NCBI RefSeq assembly: GCF_000143415.4
Contig: NW_003314425.1
Location: forward strand, 128,899 to 192,898
Origin: Selaginella moellendorffii
Taxonomy: Eukaryota; Streptophyta; Lycopodiopsida; Selaginellales; Selaginellaceae
DNA: 64,000 bases
Reading direction: 5' to 3'
Each line of letters opens with the position of its first letter. Position 1 is the first letter of the stretch. The notes under the pieces are model-generated. The model was not told the DNA's origin, did no database searches, and saw only the letters and a list, made by a program, of their open reading frames with translations. A program made the translations under genes and the position numbers. Below, piece after piece: positions 32,673-43,974 of the stretch.

Positions 32673-34687
32673 ATGCGACCGGCATTCCGGCCGCAGCAGG
32701 AGCAGATCATGATCGCGGCGGTGTCCAAGCGCCGGGGATTCTTCCTGCTGTGGATCGCCTTCTTCCTCTGCCTCTTCGTCTACCAGAGCAATTACATCGC
32801 CCAGGTGAGTGGATCCAAGAGAATCGCGAGAGCGGTGCCCAGGCTCCGGCCAGTGGTCTTCAATCTCACGGATTTTGGGGGGATTGGCGACGGCAGGACG
32901 ATCAACACGCGCGCATTCGAGCGGGCTGTGGCTGAGATCTCGAGCGCGGCGGCCAAATCCGGGGGCGCGCAGCTCAATGTTCCTGCTGGCGTGTGGCTCA
33001 CCGCTCCATTCAACCTCACGAGCCATATGACCTTGTTCCTCGAGGAAGATGCCACCATTCTCGCCACCCAGGTACTCTATCCATCGTCCTCCAAGCTTTC
33101 ATCGTTCCAAGTGTTCTAGCTCATCGTTCTAAGCGTTTTCTAGCAAAGAACTTTCTAGATCTTCTCGTTCAAAAATCTTCTCTTTGGTTTTCCTCGTTCC
33201 ATGCCCGATGCTTCGATCTTCCTCCATTCTTTCTTCCATTTCATACTCCTTTCTTTCTTTCGGCGTTCTAAGTGTTTCTAGCGAAGAACTTTCTAGTTTT
33301 TTCTCTTGATCTTCTCGTTCCAATTGAACTTCCTCCTCCTTCCATGCTCGATCCTCGATCTTTACGTGTGTTTGTGCGTCTTTCTCAAAGCTTTCTCGTA
33401 GTGTTTTTTTTGTTTCCATCTCCATACTTCCTTGTTCTAACTAAGAACTAACTGTGTATTATAACAGAGCGAGGACCTGTGGCCTCTCATGCAGCCTCTA
33501 CCATCCTACGGCCGTGGACGAGAGCTTCCCGGCCCCCGCTATGGAAGCTTGATTCACGGCCAGCATCTCGAGGACATTGTCATCACAGGTTCGTCATTTT
33601 CCTCGCTTCTATAACTTCATCAATCTCCAGCAGTGTGACCATACAGGACACAATGGGACCATCGACGGGAATGGGAGGAAGTGGTGGGAGAAAGCCAAGC
33701 GCAAACAGTTGAAACACACGCGGGGACGTCTCATCCAGCTCATGTGGTCTCGTGGGATCGAGATCTCCGACGTGACTTTGAGGAACTCGCCCTTCTGGAC
33801 TGTGCATCCTTACGACTGCGAGAATGTAACCATCAGAGGCGTCACGATAATTGCTCCACCCGATGCTCCAAACACCGACGGGATTGATCCTGGTAAGAAA
33901 CAATGCAAGTTCGTGTGTAAGTAACTTCCTTTTCCAGATTCTTGTCGGAACGTTTTGATCGAGAGCTGCTACATAAGCGTCGGAGACGATGGTGTCGCTG
34001 TGAAGAGCGGATGGGATCAATACGGCATCGATTACGGCAAGCCTTGCGCAAACATCACCATCCGGAACATCCAAGTGAATGCTCCTGTGAGGTGGGAAGA
34101 ACTTCTTTTGCTTTCGGTCTATTCTTCTTCGTTGATCGATCAAAGTTGACGTCCATATCCACAGTGCTGGAGTTTCCATAGGAAGCGAGATGTCCGGAGG
34201 AATCACCAACGTAACAGTGGAGAACGTTTTCATCTGGAACTCCAAGCGTGGAGTGAGGATCAAGACGACGCCAGGAAGGGGAGGCTATGTCACCCAAGTG
34301 TTCTACCGCAACATCACCATGGAAACCGTGAGAGTCGGCATCGTGATCAAGACCGACTATGGCGACCACCCGGACGAGTTCTACGATCCCACCGCGCTGC
34401 CGGTGGTGGAGAAGATCTTCTTCGACGGCATCTATGGCAGCGAGGTGAGAATTCCCGCGAGGATCTATGGCAGCAAAGAAGTTCCCGTCCGGGGGCTGGA
34501 GATCCGCGACATGAACGTCGGCGTGACGAGGAAGAAGAAGCACGTATTCCAGTGCTCGTTCCTCCAAGGCGAGGTGTTTGGGACGATCTTTCCAAAGCCT
34601 TGCGAGGATCTGGGGACGAGCACGAGGCCGGGAGTTTTCAGAGAGGCAAAGATTACTTCCGAGAGTGATGGTGACGACGATGCTTAG
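32673..34687 (+). CDS. Glycoside hydrolase family 28 protein (polygalacturonase-like)
   Basis: Five or six exons joined by short introns, except the first intron (33072-33466). An N-terminal hydrophobic helix (FFLLWIAFFLCLFVYQ, about residues 24-39) may be an uncleaved membrane anchor. Motifs in order: NTDGIDPDSCRNVLIESC, SVGDDGVAVKSG, SIGSEMSGG and RGVRIKTTPGRGG. The two aspartates of GDD and the NTDG aspartate are present. The canonical GHG histidine is replaced by SIGSE, as in the plant branch of putative exo-type or non-classical GH28 proteins. It should act on pectic homogalacturonan in the secretory pathway or wall. Exact substrate is uncertain. Confidence 0.9.
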
Positions 34688-34915
34688 AAATCGAAGGAAC
34701 CACTCACGGTATCTTGTTTGAGCAAGAAAAAAACGTAACTTTCCTCCAAAAAAGCTGACAGCTCGTTAGAAAACACTCGTAAGAGCTCTTGATTTCTAGA
34801 TCTTTGATTTAAAATGAGAGTACTTACAGAGAAAAAAAAATGGTTACTGTTGATTGAACCTACAAAATAATTCACAAGATGGTTGATAAGCTTACTTAGA
34901 ACTCGTTGACGAAAG

Positions 34916-37900
34916 TTAGAATCTCCGAAGCCTTGCAAGAGCACCTGGTAGAAAAAAAATTCCATTTTTTGTCAAAGTTCCTAGAAAGGCAGTAGCATTT
35001 ACCTGGAGCGCCAGCGATAGTGTCAAGAACATCTCTCGCCACGGAGAAGGTACCACCGCTTTCCTTCCTCCTTTCACAGAAGAGATGGCACAGGGGCTCT
35101 CCAGCCACTTTCCAAGCAAACGTGAAGCTGGGCCTGCACTCTTTCTCGTTTTCGCTCCCTGCTCGCGCTCGATCTAAGCAAAACTGGACGTGGTCGTGGA
35201 CAACGCTGTAGATGGCACAAGACTCTTGGTAGATCTGATAAATACTCTTCTTTGCTCCATCCAAGTTCGTGGATCCGGTATAAAGCATCTGAAAAAATCG
35301 TCCTTATGAGTGAAAACCAACGAGAAACTTAAAAAGCATCTGAAAAAATCGAGAAAAAACTTTTTTGTGTGATCAGCGAGAACCTTACCTGACAATACTG
35401 CGCAGCGATCTCGTCCGTCTTCTCGGCCGATTTCTCGTCCAAGGCCAGGCTCATTTCCAGACGATAGTTGTTAAAGTGCTGCCTCCACAAGTCTTTGTAG
35501 CTCAGGTAATTCCCGTAGACAAACTCCTCGTAGAACATCAGAGGTCCTGAAACAACAGAAAGCTTCCTCTCAAGAACAAAAGAAAAGCACGAGTTGTCCG
35601 TACCTGTGAATTCCTTGGCTTCGTTTTCAATTACCTCGGTCACTACATTATAGATCTTTCCAAATATCGAGGTTGATCTATACACATTGTCCTGTTGCTG
35701 GATCTTACGTCTATTCGGATTGTTGCTGTTCTCTTCGACTAGGAAATGCGGCTTGATCTTGTCGCACAATAGCCTATCCTCGATAGTAACCTGCGATGAA
35801 ATGCTCAAACCAAAGCTTTCACTGCAACTAAGCTAACCATTTCTCCGGTTTTATCCGCGTCCAGAGCCAAGTAGTACAAATCAGCGAGCTCGAGAAGGCA
35901 ATTCTGCCGAAACTCTCGTTCGCGTACATTGTCAAAGCTTGTGCTGAGATACTTGTCCATGTGAATCAGCCAGTTTGTGGCCGCTCGGGAGATTGCAAAG
36001 CTGCAAAACAATGAGAAAAATCAGTGACAGAAAAATGTAAAGATCGATCTTACTTTGGCTTGAATATAGCTCTGAGGAACATAGCCACTAAACGGCTCAT
36101 TATAACTTCGGGGCTCATCCCCAAGCAACTCGGCACGGCCGTGGTTCCGTTTGTTCTTTTCTCTTGCCATGGCAATTGCGGCTTATAGAGGTTTGAGACC
36201 TGCTAAGACGAAGGTCATCAGGAACAGAGATGGTAGTGTTTACAAAAAGAAAACCAGAAAACACACCTGCTCGTTCGTGCAAATCCAGTACAAATCACCG
36301 TCCAGATCGCTGTTTGCAATCTCGTGCACGACGGAACGAGGCCCTTTCGTCGGGAAGATTATAACGTACTTGCTGTTTCCGAGGGAACTCTCCAGTTCCT
36401 GGTTCCAAGTTGCCTCGAATACGTGAACGTCGCCGGGGTGCATCCCCGGGTGTTTATAAACGAGAACCTTGTGCCTATGCAGAGGTCCATTTTCTCTTCG
36501 ACAGAAAGAAACAAAAGGACAACGTGTAAGGAACAATTAAATGCCAGAGAGACACTTACAGGAGAATCGCGACTTGGTTTCTCGCAAGCGTGTTTGTGGG
36601 ATCTGCAGATCCCATCAAGTAGTACGAGCCTTCGAGTGGAACATTGGCTTTTGCGTAGCGTTTGAGCTGCGTTCGTATCATCGTCATTAGACTGTTTCTT
36701 AGAAAGTGATCCGTCAGCGGGATCCCTGCGAGAATCATCCTTCTCGGCATATCTCCGAACGAGAATCTCGAACAAACTGCATCAAACACAAAATGACGTC
36801 ACAGAGAAAGAGAAAGAAAAGAAGTTCGCCACTTTAGCTATAACTTACGCCTGTGAGCGGCAGCAATATCTTGCAGGGGAGTCATGGCCTTCGCAATCGC
36901 TTCTTGCACTACCTGGATGAAAAAACTTTCAGGAACACCCCCTTCCAGTAAGAGAGCTATCACGTAGCGTGACAAGCTTGCTACTGGTGGCTTGTGGCTA
37001 TACAAAAACTCCGGCCATTAGAGGTTAACATATTTCTCTCGTAATCTCTATACCTTGTGGTGCAAATCTCCAAAGAATTGAAGCTTGGACAGTTTGCCAG
37101 TTTGGGATCAGCCTTAACCTTGAGCATTGAATCCCTGTACACGATTGTTTTATGCTGAAGCTGCAAAGAGAGAGATTATTGTAAGCACCGAAATTAGGAG
37201 AAACTCACTGTTTTTAAAGTTAGAAGCGTGCCTTTGACTGCTATCCCGTGATAGAAAAGACGTACTTGAAGCAGAGCAGGATACTCCTGTAGAAAACAAT
37301 CAGCTCGATGAAAATGGAAAAAGAAGATCAACATCTGAAGCATTCACTGCAACTTGTTTCGCTAAATCCTCAGAAATGAATCCGGTTCCATCCGTATGGA
37401 TCAAAGGCTTGCCGTTACAGCCCACTGCAATCTCTCCACCCGGATCATGCTGCAGCAAAGATAATCAATCTGTTAAAACACGCAGCACAACTTCGGACAA
37501 AGGCCGCAACTCTGCATGGAATGTCCTTGAAACAAACGACATTAATTTCGCTCATGTTTACGTTGGCTGTCCATGTTTTTGAGAGTGCCAGTTGCAGCCT
37601 AGAGCCAAGGAAAGAGGAAGTGCGTGAAAACCTGTTCAAGTAGAAACAATCATAGAAAACGAACCTCTTGTTGTAGAGCTGCAAGCATGGAACGGTGTGG
37701 ATGTGCATGATATACTTCCGACAGGCATCCATCGAGCGGAACTTCAAGAAGTGCGGGTCAACCAGGTCGCTCGCAGCGATGGATTTTGTACACACGAAAA
37801 AGGATCGTTGCTGCCGCGTTTGCTTGACTTTGCTCATGTTTTTGCGTTTTTTTTCTTCCTTGTGCACTAAAAGAAAACAAACTGAGTTCGAGAAAGAAAA

Positions 37901-38671
37901 ACTACAACAAGAGCAAAGATGATCAATCCATCTCGTACCAAAGTACTCGAAATGGCGAAGCCCAACGTTGAAGCCCCTCTCGATGATATCTCGATACATC
38001 TCTGGACTCGTAACTCCTTGGCAATTGAATCTCACCTGGAGAACTTTATCGTCTCCAAAAGCTCTCTGCAAGGGAGTCCTGCCATCCTCGTAATATGGCC
38101 TCTGCAAAAAGAGAGAGAAAAAAACATAAACTTTGATCGGTTACGCACGACAAGCCAGAGAAATAAATAGTCTACCTGGTAGGAAATCCTCCCATGCTCG
38201 TCGACATCACAGGTATACATCAGCGACTTTGGAACTCCAGAAGCGCTATTCTGGCAAGAACAAACAATGGCCTTTTGGAAACCAAGCAAGCAAAGCTCCT
38301 AGCCTACATTGAGCGGAAGTCGCTGCCTCGCATTCACCAGCGAGCATAAGTACGACTCGAAAGCTTCACACTTGACGTCCTTCATTTGTCTCAGCTCCTC
38401 CACACCGAGACGACCCTTTGCAAGGCACTGGATGAGATACCTCTTGTAGAAGTCAAGCTCCCCCAATGCTCTATCCTCGGGGCTCACTGGAAGAACAAAA
38501 AAAAGTTATCTTGAGACACACAAAGAAAGCTCCACACGATCAAAGCAAACCTGGCAACTGGGACATGACGGCGTCGTCTTGCTCGAGGAACTCCTCCACG
38601 TCGTCTTGAGACCATCCGTGGAAGAGTCTCTTCCTCGCCACAGGCTCTTCCTCCCTAGCATCGCCCATCAT
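34916..38671 (-). CDS. RNA-dependent RNA polymerase, RDR3/4/5 (gamma) type
   Basis: About 15 short exons on the minus strand. The N-terminus is short and lacks the RNA-binding region of RDR1/2/6, beginning MMGDAREEEPVARKRLFHGW. Catalytic core pieces: EDGRTPLQRAFGDDKVLQVR, IHTDGTGFISEDLA, TIVYRDSMLKVKADPKLANC, RMILAGIPLTDHFLRNSL, SYYLMGSADPTNTLARNQV, VLVYKHPGMHPGDVHVFEAT and GPRSVVHEIANSDLDGD. The active-site motif here is DLDGD. Characterised plant gamma-type RDRs have DFDGD, whereas RDR1/2/6 have DLDGD. The enzyme would make double-stranded RNA for silencing; functions of the gamma clade are poorly known. The stop is at 34916-34918 after ARLRRF. Confidence 0.85.
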
Positions 38672-38799
38672 CGTGTACGGGCGCCTAAAACCCCCAATCC
38701 AACGTTCACATGCTCAAAAACTACAGCCCGACTAAATGCTCCCCCCGAGGAACCGGCGTCACACCGCGCGGCTCTGCGGTACCGCTAGCGGTATACCAC

Positions 38800-39170
38800 A
38801 CCATGTAATGCCATGTCAGCACCTACCATGAGCCCTAGATTAACCAGCGCGGCAGTCCACGCATTGGCCATCAGGACAAACGTGGCACCGTGCTCTACGC
38901 GTAATGGCCCGAGCTGGCTGCCACTGAGAACCGCGATCAGTGTGAAAGTTTGATCGCGTCGAAGCTAGCTAGATCCAATCGGCCGCAGCTTGCATACATG
39001 TGAATCAACGGGTTGAGCAGCATCTCCCTGTGAGAATGATCGCAAGCGCCGCAAGGAGAAGGATCCCAGCCACGCAATCTCGCAGTGGATCTCCTGCCCT
39101 AACCCAGCCCCTCTAAATATCCCACATTCCCGCCCAATTCGAACAGCATACTCCACGTAGGGCATTCCAC
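38800..39170 (-). pseudogene. 3' end of a PPR gene, decayed copy
   Basis: Matches the 3' end and 3' flank of the intact PPR gene at 41143-43974. The shared runs include GCGGCAGTCCACGCATTGGCC, CATACATGTGAATCAACG and AGCAGCATCTCCCTGTGAG. Large parts are deleted and the frame is lost. It occupies the same place relative to the first KP4-like gene as the intact PPR gene does to the second. Confidence 0.88.
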
Positions 39171-39415
39171 GTCACTATGCTGACAAGAGATTGTCACACT
39201 CGAACTCTTGCCACTTTGTCTCAGCACAATGCCTCCACAAACTAGGCTGTTTGTCTGCATTATTTTAGGAACTCTGATCATGCGTGTTTTTTTTTTTTTT
39301 TTTTTTTTTTTGTGTACAGAAAAGTTACTTGGGTGCAAAAGCATTTGCCCAATCAGAGGAAATTGAAGAGAAGCATTCAATGATAGCGCTGAGTGAGATG
39401 GTGCTTTGAGGTCTC

Positions 39416-39485
39416 GTGTGGACAGCATTGATGTGTAGCTTTCCGTGTTCGTCATTTTGGCAAATTTTCGATCGGATGCAGAAAG
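39416..39485 (+). pseudogene. Inverted PPR fragment
   Basis: Reads MWTALMCSFPCSSFWQIFDR on the plus strand, matching FSWTALMCGSSSFRQIFDR coded on the minus strand at about 42150-42210 in the intact PPR gene. It therefore lies in the opposite orientation to the adjacent PPR remnant. A run of about 25 T precedes it at 39288-39311. Confidence 0.75.
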
Positions 39486-39529
39486 AAGTTTATCTAATTT
39501 ACGACCTTCAACATCATTTAATTATAATT

Positions 39530-39900
39530 TATATTAGATTAGATTTACATCATGATGCTGGTAGTGTCCAAATACAACACATTTCAACTTTTGATATATC
39601 AAGAAAATCAGTTCTAGTCTGAAGAGATTGACTATGAAGTCAAGTCGGTCCTGCCAAAACTTCGACAAGTCCCAAAAGCTAGTTGGAGACTTAACATTAC
39701 GTTTCTCACCCAAACACAATAAAAAATGGTTTTGGTATAAATTATCAAATAGTAATATTATTTCTATTGTGGTTGCCGACATATCCAATCTTGAAGTCAC
39801 AGAGTAAAATTATATTTAGTGTGTCCTAAAGTCCATAAGTAATAGCCAGTCAAGTTGACTTTGACTTCTTTTTACTTCTCATCTGGAGATCGTCTCTTGA
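39530..39900. repeat. Duplicated spacer upstream of KP4-like gene 1 (first of three)
   Basis: Shares with 44130-44400 and 46795-47070 the runs TCCAAATACAACAC, AGTCAAGTYGGTC-type sequence, TTTCTCACC and AGCCAGTCAAxTTGACTTTGACTT, in the same order and distance from the following KP4-like gene. It shows that the duplication unit extends beyond the coding sequences. Confidence 0.8.
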
Positions 39901-40092
39901 ATGGCTCTGAAGTGAACGATTTCCGGATAAGAGATTCAATTATACTAATGGTGCTTGTATCATTTGGTGCGTTACAACGAAAAAACTGAAAATAATAAAC
40001 CAAACACTAATATATCAATGCTGCAAACACTAGAACATTTGCACAACAGATTATTGTCAATCCTTTTATTTGGAACATGACCAAGTCTAGCT

Positions 40093-40497
40093 TCAGATGT
40101 CCCCAACGTTGGGATTTCCAGAGTCCCTGCAATTCCCACAATAGTTCAGTGTGGCCTCGCAATTACCCCCATCGAATGCATGGCTTCCGCAGAGTCGGCA
40201 AGGCTGGTTTTCATACACATGGAGAAACTGCTGCTTGAGAACTGCCCCACTCACGGATGGATAGTTGCCATCGCACCTGAAAATTGCGGTGCAATGGCCA
40301 GAAACACGAGAAGTGAAGCCATTGTAGATTGTTCCATCGGTGTAGCGAGAGATTGCTCGCCGGCAATCGGCCTGGTTGACGCGAGATCCACAGAGTCCAG
40401 AGCCATTGCAGTTGTCGTTCTTGGCGCAGCTGGAGGACCCAAGAAAGATCACAAGAAGAATAGCAAGAAGAGAAAAGAGCTTGAGAGAAGACGCCAT
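40093..40497 (-). CDS. KP4 killer-toxin-like secreted cysteine-rich protein, copy 1
   Basis: Intronless, 134 codons. Signal peptide about 1-23 (MASSLKLFSLLAILLVIFLG). The mature part has ten cysteines, matching the KP4 fold with its five disulfides, with the signatures CNGSGLCG near the start and PCRLCGSHAFDGGN before a C-terminal beta strand. KP4 is a fungal virus-encoded toxin that blocks calcium channels; relatives have been reported in fungi and mosses, where gene transfer was proposed. Here it is a plant nuclear gene with its own TATA box. Copies 2 and 3 are nearly identical in the mature region. The usual plant antifungal Gnk2 family was considered but its C-X8-C-X2-C motif is absent. 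Role in defence is inferred. Confidence 0.8.
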   Translation of the reverse strand: MASSLKLFSLLAILLVIFLGSSSCAKNDNCNGSGLCGSRVNQADCRRAISRYTDGTIYNGFTSRVSGHCTAIFRCDGNYPSVSGAVLKQQFLHVYENQPCRLCGSHAFDGGNCEATLNYCGNCRDSGNPNVGDI

Positions 40498-40532
40498 TGG
40501 AATTTGCTAGAAAGAATGCGATTTTCATCTGG

Positions 40533-40540
40533 CTTATAAA
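40533..40540 (-). promoter_or_regulatory. TATA box of KP4-like gene 1
   Basis: TTTATAAG on the minus strand, 36 bp before the ATG, inside the block ATACCCCTxTATAAxCC shared with the other KP4-like promoters. Confidence 0.6.
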
Positions 40541-40689
40541 GGGGTATTAGTATTACATGACCTTTTAATTTTTAAAGCTCTTATTATTTTATTTTTCTAA
40601 TCGAGAACTAAAACTCAAGTGGTTCTCACCGCGGAAAATATCAACAGGAAAACAACAAAACTATCGTCTAAATAATGCTTCGTGAATTT

Positions 40690-40990
40690 TCTAAGCTTTT
40701 CACGAGTAAACGTTGAGCTGTCTTTGCTTGGACTATTGATCACGATAAGAGTTACGTGATTCATCTAAAGAAGAAGTTTTGTTGTTTTCCTTGATATTTT
40801 GGATCCACAGTTCTCGAGATGTCATCCTTGTTAAGGCTAGAAGCCTCCAGAAACGCAACCGTAGTCTATTTTAGAAAACCTTGCTCCTCCAAAAGCAATT
40901 GTAAGTACTTTGTTTCCTGGTGCTTGGACTCTAATTCTCGCTTCTAAAACTATGTTCTATGTGCTTGATAGAGGTTTATTTTTCATCAGT
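40690..40990 (+). pseudogene. AAG glycosylase fragment A (last exon region)
   Basis: GTTACGTGATTC, GATATTTTGGAT, GATGTCATCCTTGTT and CTCCAAAAGCAATTGTAAGTA follow the order of 50463-50680 in the intact AAG gene. Indels destroy the frame. It ends with TGAGCCTTGAAACTTCAGCCA, a run also found before the lectin copies at 57.9 and 59.5 kb. Confidence 0.85.
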
Positions 40991-41142
40991 TTCATGAGCC
41001 TTGAAACTTCAGCCATAAACGTCTGAGCCAACGAGTCTGCTATAATATGCTCTCTGCGGAACAAGTATGTGAGAAATATAGCTATGACCACTCCAAGCGT
41101 TCGCCATGTGTAATGCCATGTTAACACCTACCATGAACCCGT

Positions 41143-43974
41143 TCAGCCACCAGCAGTATACCGCGCGGCAGTCCACGCATTGGCCAGCAGCACAAACGTG
41201 CACGGCTCCGGCACCGGCAGTACCAGCTCTTGAACCGCCCGCTGACCACGTGCCACGTCACCGTGGCTGCTACACGCGCCCAAGAGAGACATCCACGTCA
41301 TCGCGTCGCGCGGCATGGCGTGGGAGAGCTCCTCGGCCCCTTCGAGCTGGCCTGCCCGCCCAAGCGCGTCCACGATGCACACGTAATGGTCCGAGGTGGC
41401 TGCCACGTGGTAGTCCGGCGCCATGGACGCTGCCAAGCCCAGCGCTGCCGCGACCATTCCCCTGTGGCTTAGAGCCGCGAGAACCGCGATCAGTGTGATC
41501 GCATCCGGCATCAAGCCCTCGAGCTTCATGGCGGAGAAGAGATCCAGCGCCTGGGAATCCTGGCCGTGGCGCGCGAATGCCGTGATCATCGTGTTCCAGG
41601 ACACCAGACCCCTGCGATCGATCGCGTCGAATCCTGCGCTAGCTAGATCCAATCGCCCGCATCTTGCATACATGTGAATCAACGCGTTGAGCAGCATCTC
41701 CCTGTGAGGACGATCGCAAGCGCCGGGATCCAAGAGCCCCAACCGCGCAATCTCGCCGTGAATCTCCAGCCCTAACCCCAGCCTCGCACTGCCCGCGCAA
41801 GCCTCCACAAGAACAAGCCAAGAAACCTCACCTAAATTTCCCACATTCCCGCCCAATTCAAACTCGCGGAAAAACACATCCAAAGCCACGTCAGCCTGGG
41901 AGCCCTCCACGTAAGCTGCCATGAGGGCATTCCAGGTCACCATGCCCTGCTTGGGCATCTTTGCCAGAATCTCCCTCGCTGCGGTTAGATGCCCCGTTTG
42001 GGCAAATCCAGTGACGAGCGCATTCCACGAGCTCATCTCTCTCTTGGGAGTTCGATCAAATGCCACCCTCGCGGCATCCATCGCGTTTTTGTCTGGATTT
42101 CTCGAGTAGCAGCTGAGCAGCGCGTTCCATGAGATTGTGGTGTGCTTGGGCATCCGATCGAAAATTTGCCTAAACGATGAAGAGCCACACATCAATGCCG
42201 TCCACGAGAACACATCGTGCTCACTCATTCGATCAAAGAGCTCTTTAGCATCGCGCGCCATGTCATTCTCACCAAAGATTGTGATCATCGAATTCCAGGA
42301 CACCAGATCCCACTGTGGCATGACCTCGAATTTTTTCGTTGCCTCTTCAATTTCCCCTGATTTGGCAAATGCTAACACTATTGCGGCCCAAGTAATTACA
42401 TTCCTTTGTGGCATTTTACTAAACAAAGAAAAAGCACGATAAAAATTTCTAGAATTAAGGCAAACAAACAACATAGCGTTCGTGGAGACAACGTTGTGCT
42501 GAGGCATTAAATCAAAGCATTGTTCTGATATATTTATTTGCCCATTTTCGGCATTTGCGACCGTTAGAGTGATCCAAGAGCTTGAGTCTCGCTGTGGCAT
42601 TCTCTCAAACAGAGAAACCAAAAGCCCAAGATCTTTTCTACTACAGTAATGGATCATGGAGTTCCAGGAGACGATATCGAATTGGGGCATTTTCGAGAAT
42701 AGCTCCATCGCTCGATCGCAGCCCTCTTCTTGCGAGATCGATGTCAGTGCGGTTGTCCAGGAGATTAGATCCCTTTGCGGCATCGCCCAAAAGATCTCTG
42801 TCGCGGATTCAGCGCAACCACTGCTGGAGATCATCAGGTTCCACGAAGAAATGTCCCAGCAGGGCATTCTCCAGAAGAATTCCTCCATGCTTTCCCTGTT
42901 TGCGTGTGCCTTGAGGATCAGGTTCCAAGACACGTCGTTCCTGCGGGAAGATCGCTGGAAGAAATCGATAGAACTTTGAAGACCAAATCGACTCACGATG
43001 CCGCCGAGCACCGAATTCCAGGCGATCACATCCTGCTCTGGCAGCCTCTCAAACATTTCCATTGCTTCCTCGAATCGCTCCTCCGAGAGGCCCTGAATCA
43101 TCGAATTCCAGGTCGATGCGTTGTGCTGTGGAGCGGCGTCAAAGATCTCTCGCGCTTTGGTCATCTCCCCACGCCTCAAATACGCCACAAGGATTGCGTT
43201 CCAGGAGAAAAGGCTGCGCTCCAGCATCCGATCGAAGAGATCCTTGGCCTCGTCGACACGAAGGGTGCTGCCAAGTGCCGCGATCATTGTCGTCCAGGCC
43301 AGGGAGAAGGAGGAAGAGTCCCCGGGAATCGCCAAGAACAACTCGATGGCGCTCTCCAGATGCCCGTTTTGCGAGAGCCACAAAACCATCGAATTCCAGC
43401 TTATTCCATCCCGCGCTGGGATCTTCTGAAACATCTGATTTGCGCGGTCGAATCTGCCGCAGTCAAGACACCCCTGGATCATCGCATTCCAAGAAACAAG
43501 ACATCGATTGGGCATCCAATCGAACAAAGCTTCGGCATTTTGCAAATCCCCGGCCGCGGCATACGCTAACATCATCGTTGTCAACGTGATGGGATTCCAC
43601 TGCGGCATTTTTGAAAACAACGATGTTGTCTCGTGGAACTTCTTGTTGCCTGCGCAGCTTGCCATGATTGAGTTCCATGAAACGGCATTTCGATTTGGCA
43701 TCCGATAGAAGCAGAGCACGGCCTCTTCCGAATGCCCGGTCTGGGCAATTGCTGTGAGCATGATGTTCCACGAGTAAACGTTGGGGTTCTCGATCTGTTG
43801 GAACGCAGCTGCTGCCTCGCGCAAGCTCCCGAGCCGCGCATACATTTGAACGACCAGATTCGCGAGAAATGTGCTCCAGTTCGAGCTGCTTCCATGGACA
43901 TGCGCGTGCAAGCGTCGTCCCTCCGCAAGGCTACCACAGCGACGGACTGCTCTCGCCAAATGGTCCTCGATCAT
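41143..43974 (-). CDS. PLS-class pentatricopeptide repeat protein
   Basis: Intronless, 943 codons. It starts MIEDHLARAVRRCGSLAEGR, followed by some two dozen PPR motifs, for example NVYSWNIMLTAIAQTGHSEE and DIVSWNSMIHYCSRKDLGL. It ends with an E-like segment (AMTWMSLLGACSSHGD) and stops at ARYTAGG, without E+ or DYW domains. The expected product binds organellar RNA. It is inserted between KP4-like copies 1 and 2, and a decayed 3' copy lies at 38800-39170, so it belongs to the local duplication unit. No strong transit peptide can be seen; organelle is unknown. Confidence 0.9.
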   Translation of the reverse strand: MIEDHLARAVRRCGSLAEGRRLHAHVHGSSSNWSTFLANLVVQMYARLGSLREAAAAFQQIENPNVYSWNIMLTAIAQTGHSEEAVLCFYRMPNRNAVSWNSIMASCAGNKKFHETTSLFSKMPQWNPITLTTMMLAYAAAGDLQNAEALFDWMPNRCLVSWNAMIQGCLDCGRFDRANQMFQKIPARDGISWNSMVLWLSQNGHLESAIELFLAIPGDSSSFSLAWTTMIAALGSTLRVDEAKDLFDRMLERSLFSWNAILVAYLRRGEMTKAREIFDAAPQHNASTWNSMIQGLSEERFEEAMEMFERLPEQDVIAWNSVLGGIVSRFGLQSSIDFFQRSSRRNDVSWNLILKAHANRESMEEFFWRMPCWDISSWNLMISSSGCAESATEIFWAMPQRDLISWTTALTSISQEEGCDRAMELFSKMPQFDIVSWNSMIHYCSRKDLGLLVSLFERMPQRDSSSWITLTVANAENGQINISEQCFDLMPQHNVVSTNAMLFVCLNSRNFYRAFSLFSKMPQRNVITWAAIVLAFAKSGEIEEATKKFEVMPQWDLVSWNSMITIFGENDMARDAKELFDRMSEHDVFSWTALMCGSSSFRQIFDRMPKHTTISWNALLSCYSRNPDKNAMDAARVAFDRTPKREMSSWNALVTGFAQTGHLTAAREILAKMPKQGMVTWNALMAAYVEGSQADVALDVFFREFELGGNVGNLGEVSWLVLVEACAGSARLGLGLEIHGEIARLGLLDPGACDRPHREMLLNALIHMYARCGRLDLASAGFDAIDRRGLVSWNTMITAFARHGQDSQALDLFSAMKLEGLMPDAITLIAVLAALSHRGMVAAALGLAASMAPDYHVAATSDHYVCIVDALGRAGQLEGAEELSHAMPRDAMTWMSLLGACSSHGDVARGQRAVQELVLPVPEPCTFVLLANAWTAARYTAGG

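Noticed and set aside
39288-39311. Poly-T run as a retroposed poly(A) tail
   Set aside because: No processed coding sequence or target-site duplication flanks it; the neighbouring PPR piece is a DNA-level duplicate.
40093-40497. Gnk2/DUF26 (ginkbilobin) identity for the small cysteine-rich proteins
   Set aside because: The C-X8-C-X2-C motif is missing; cysteine number and the PCRLCGSxxFxGGN signature fit KP4 better.
40180-40539. Plus-strand open frame of 119 codons over KP4-like copy 1 (also at copies 2 and 3)
   Set aside because: It is the antisense shadow of the conserved minus-strand gene; it has no signal peptide and is conserved only because the other strand is.
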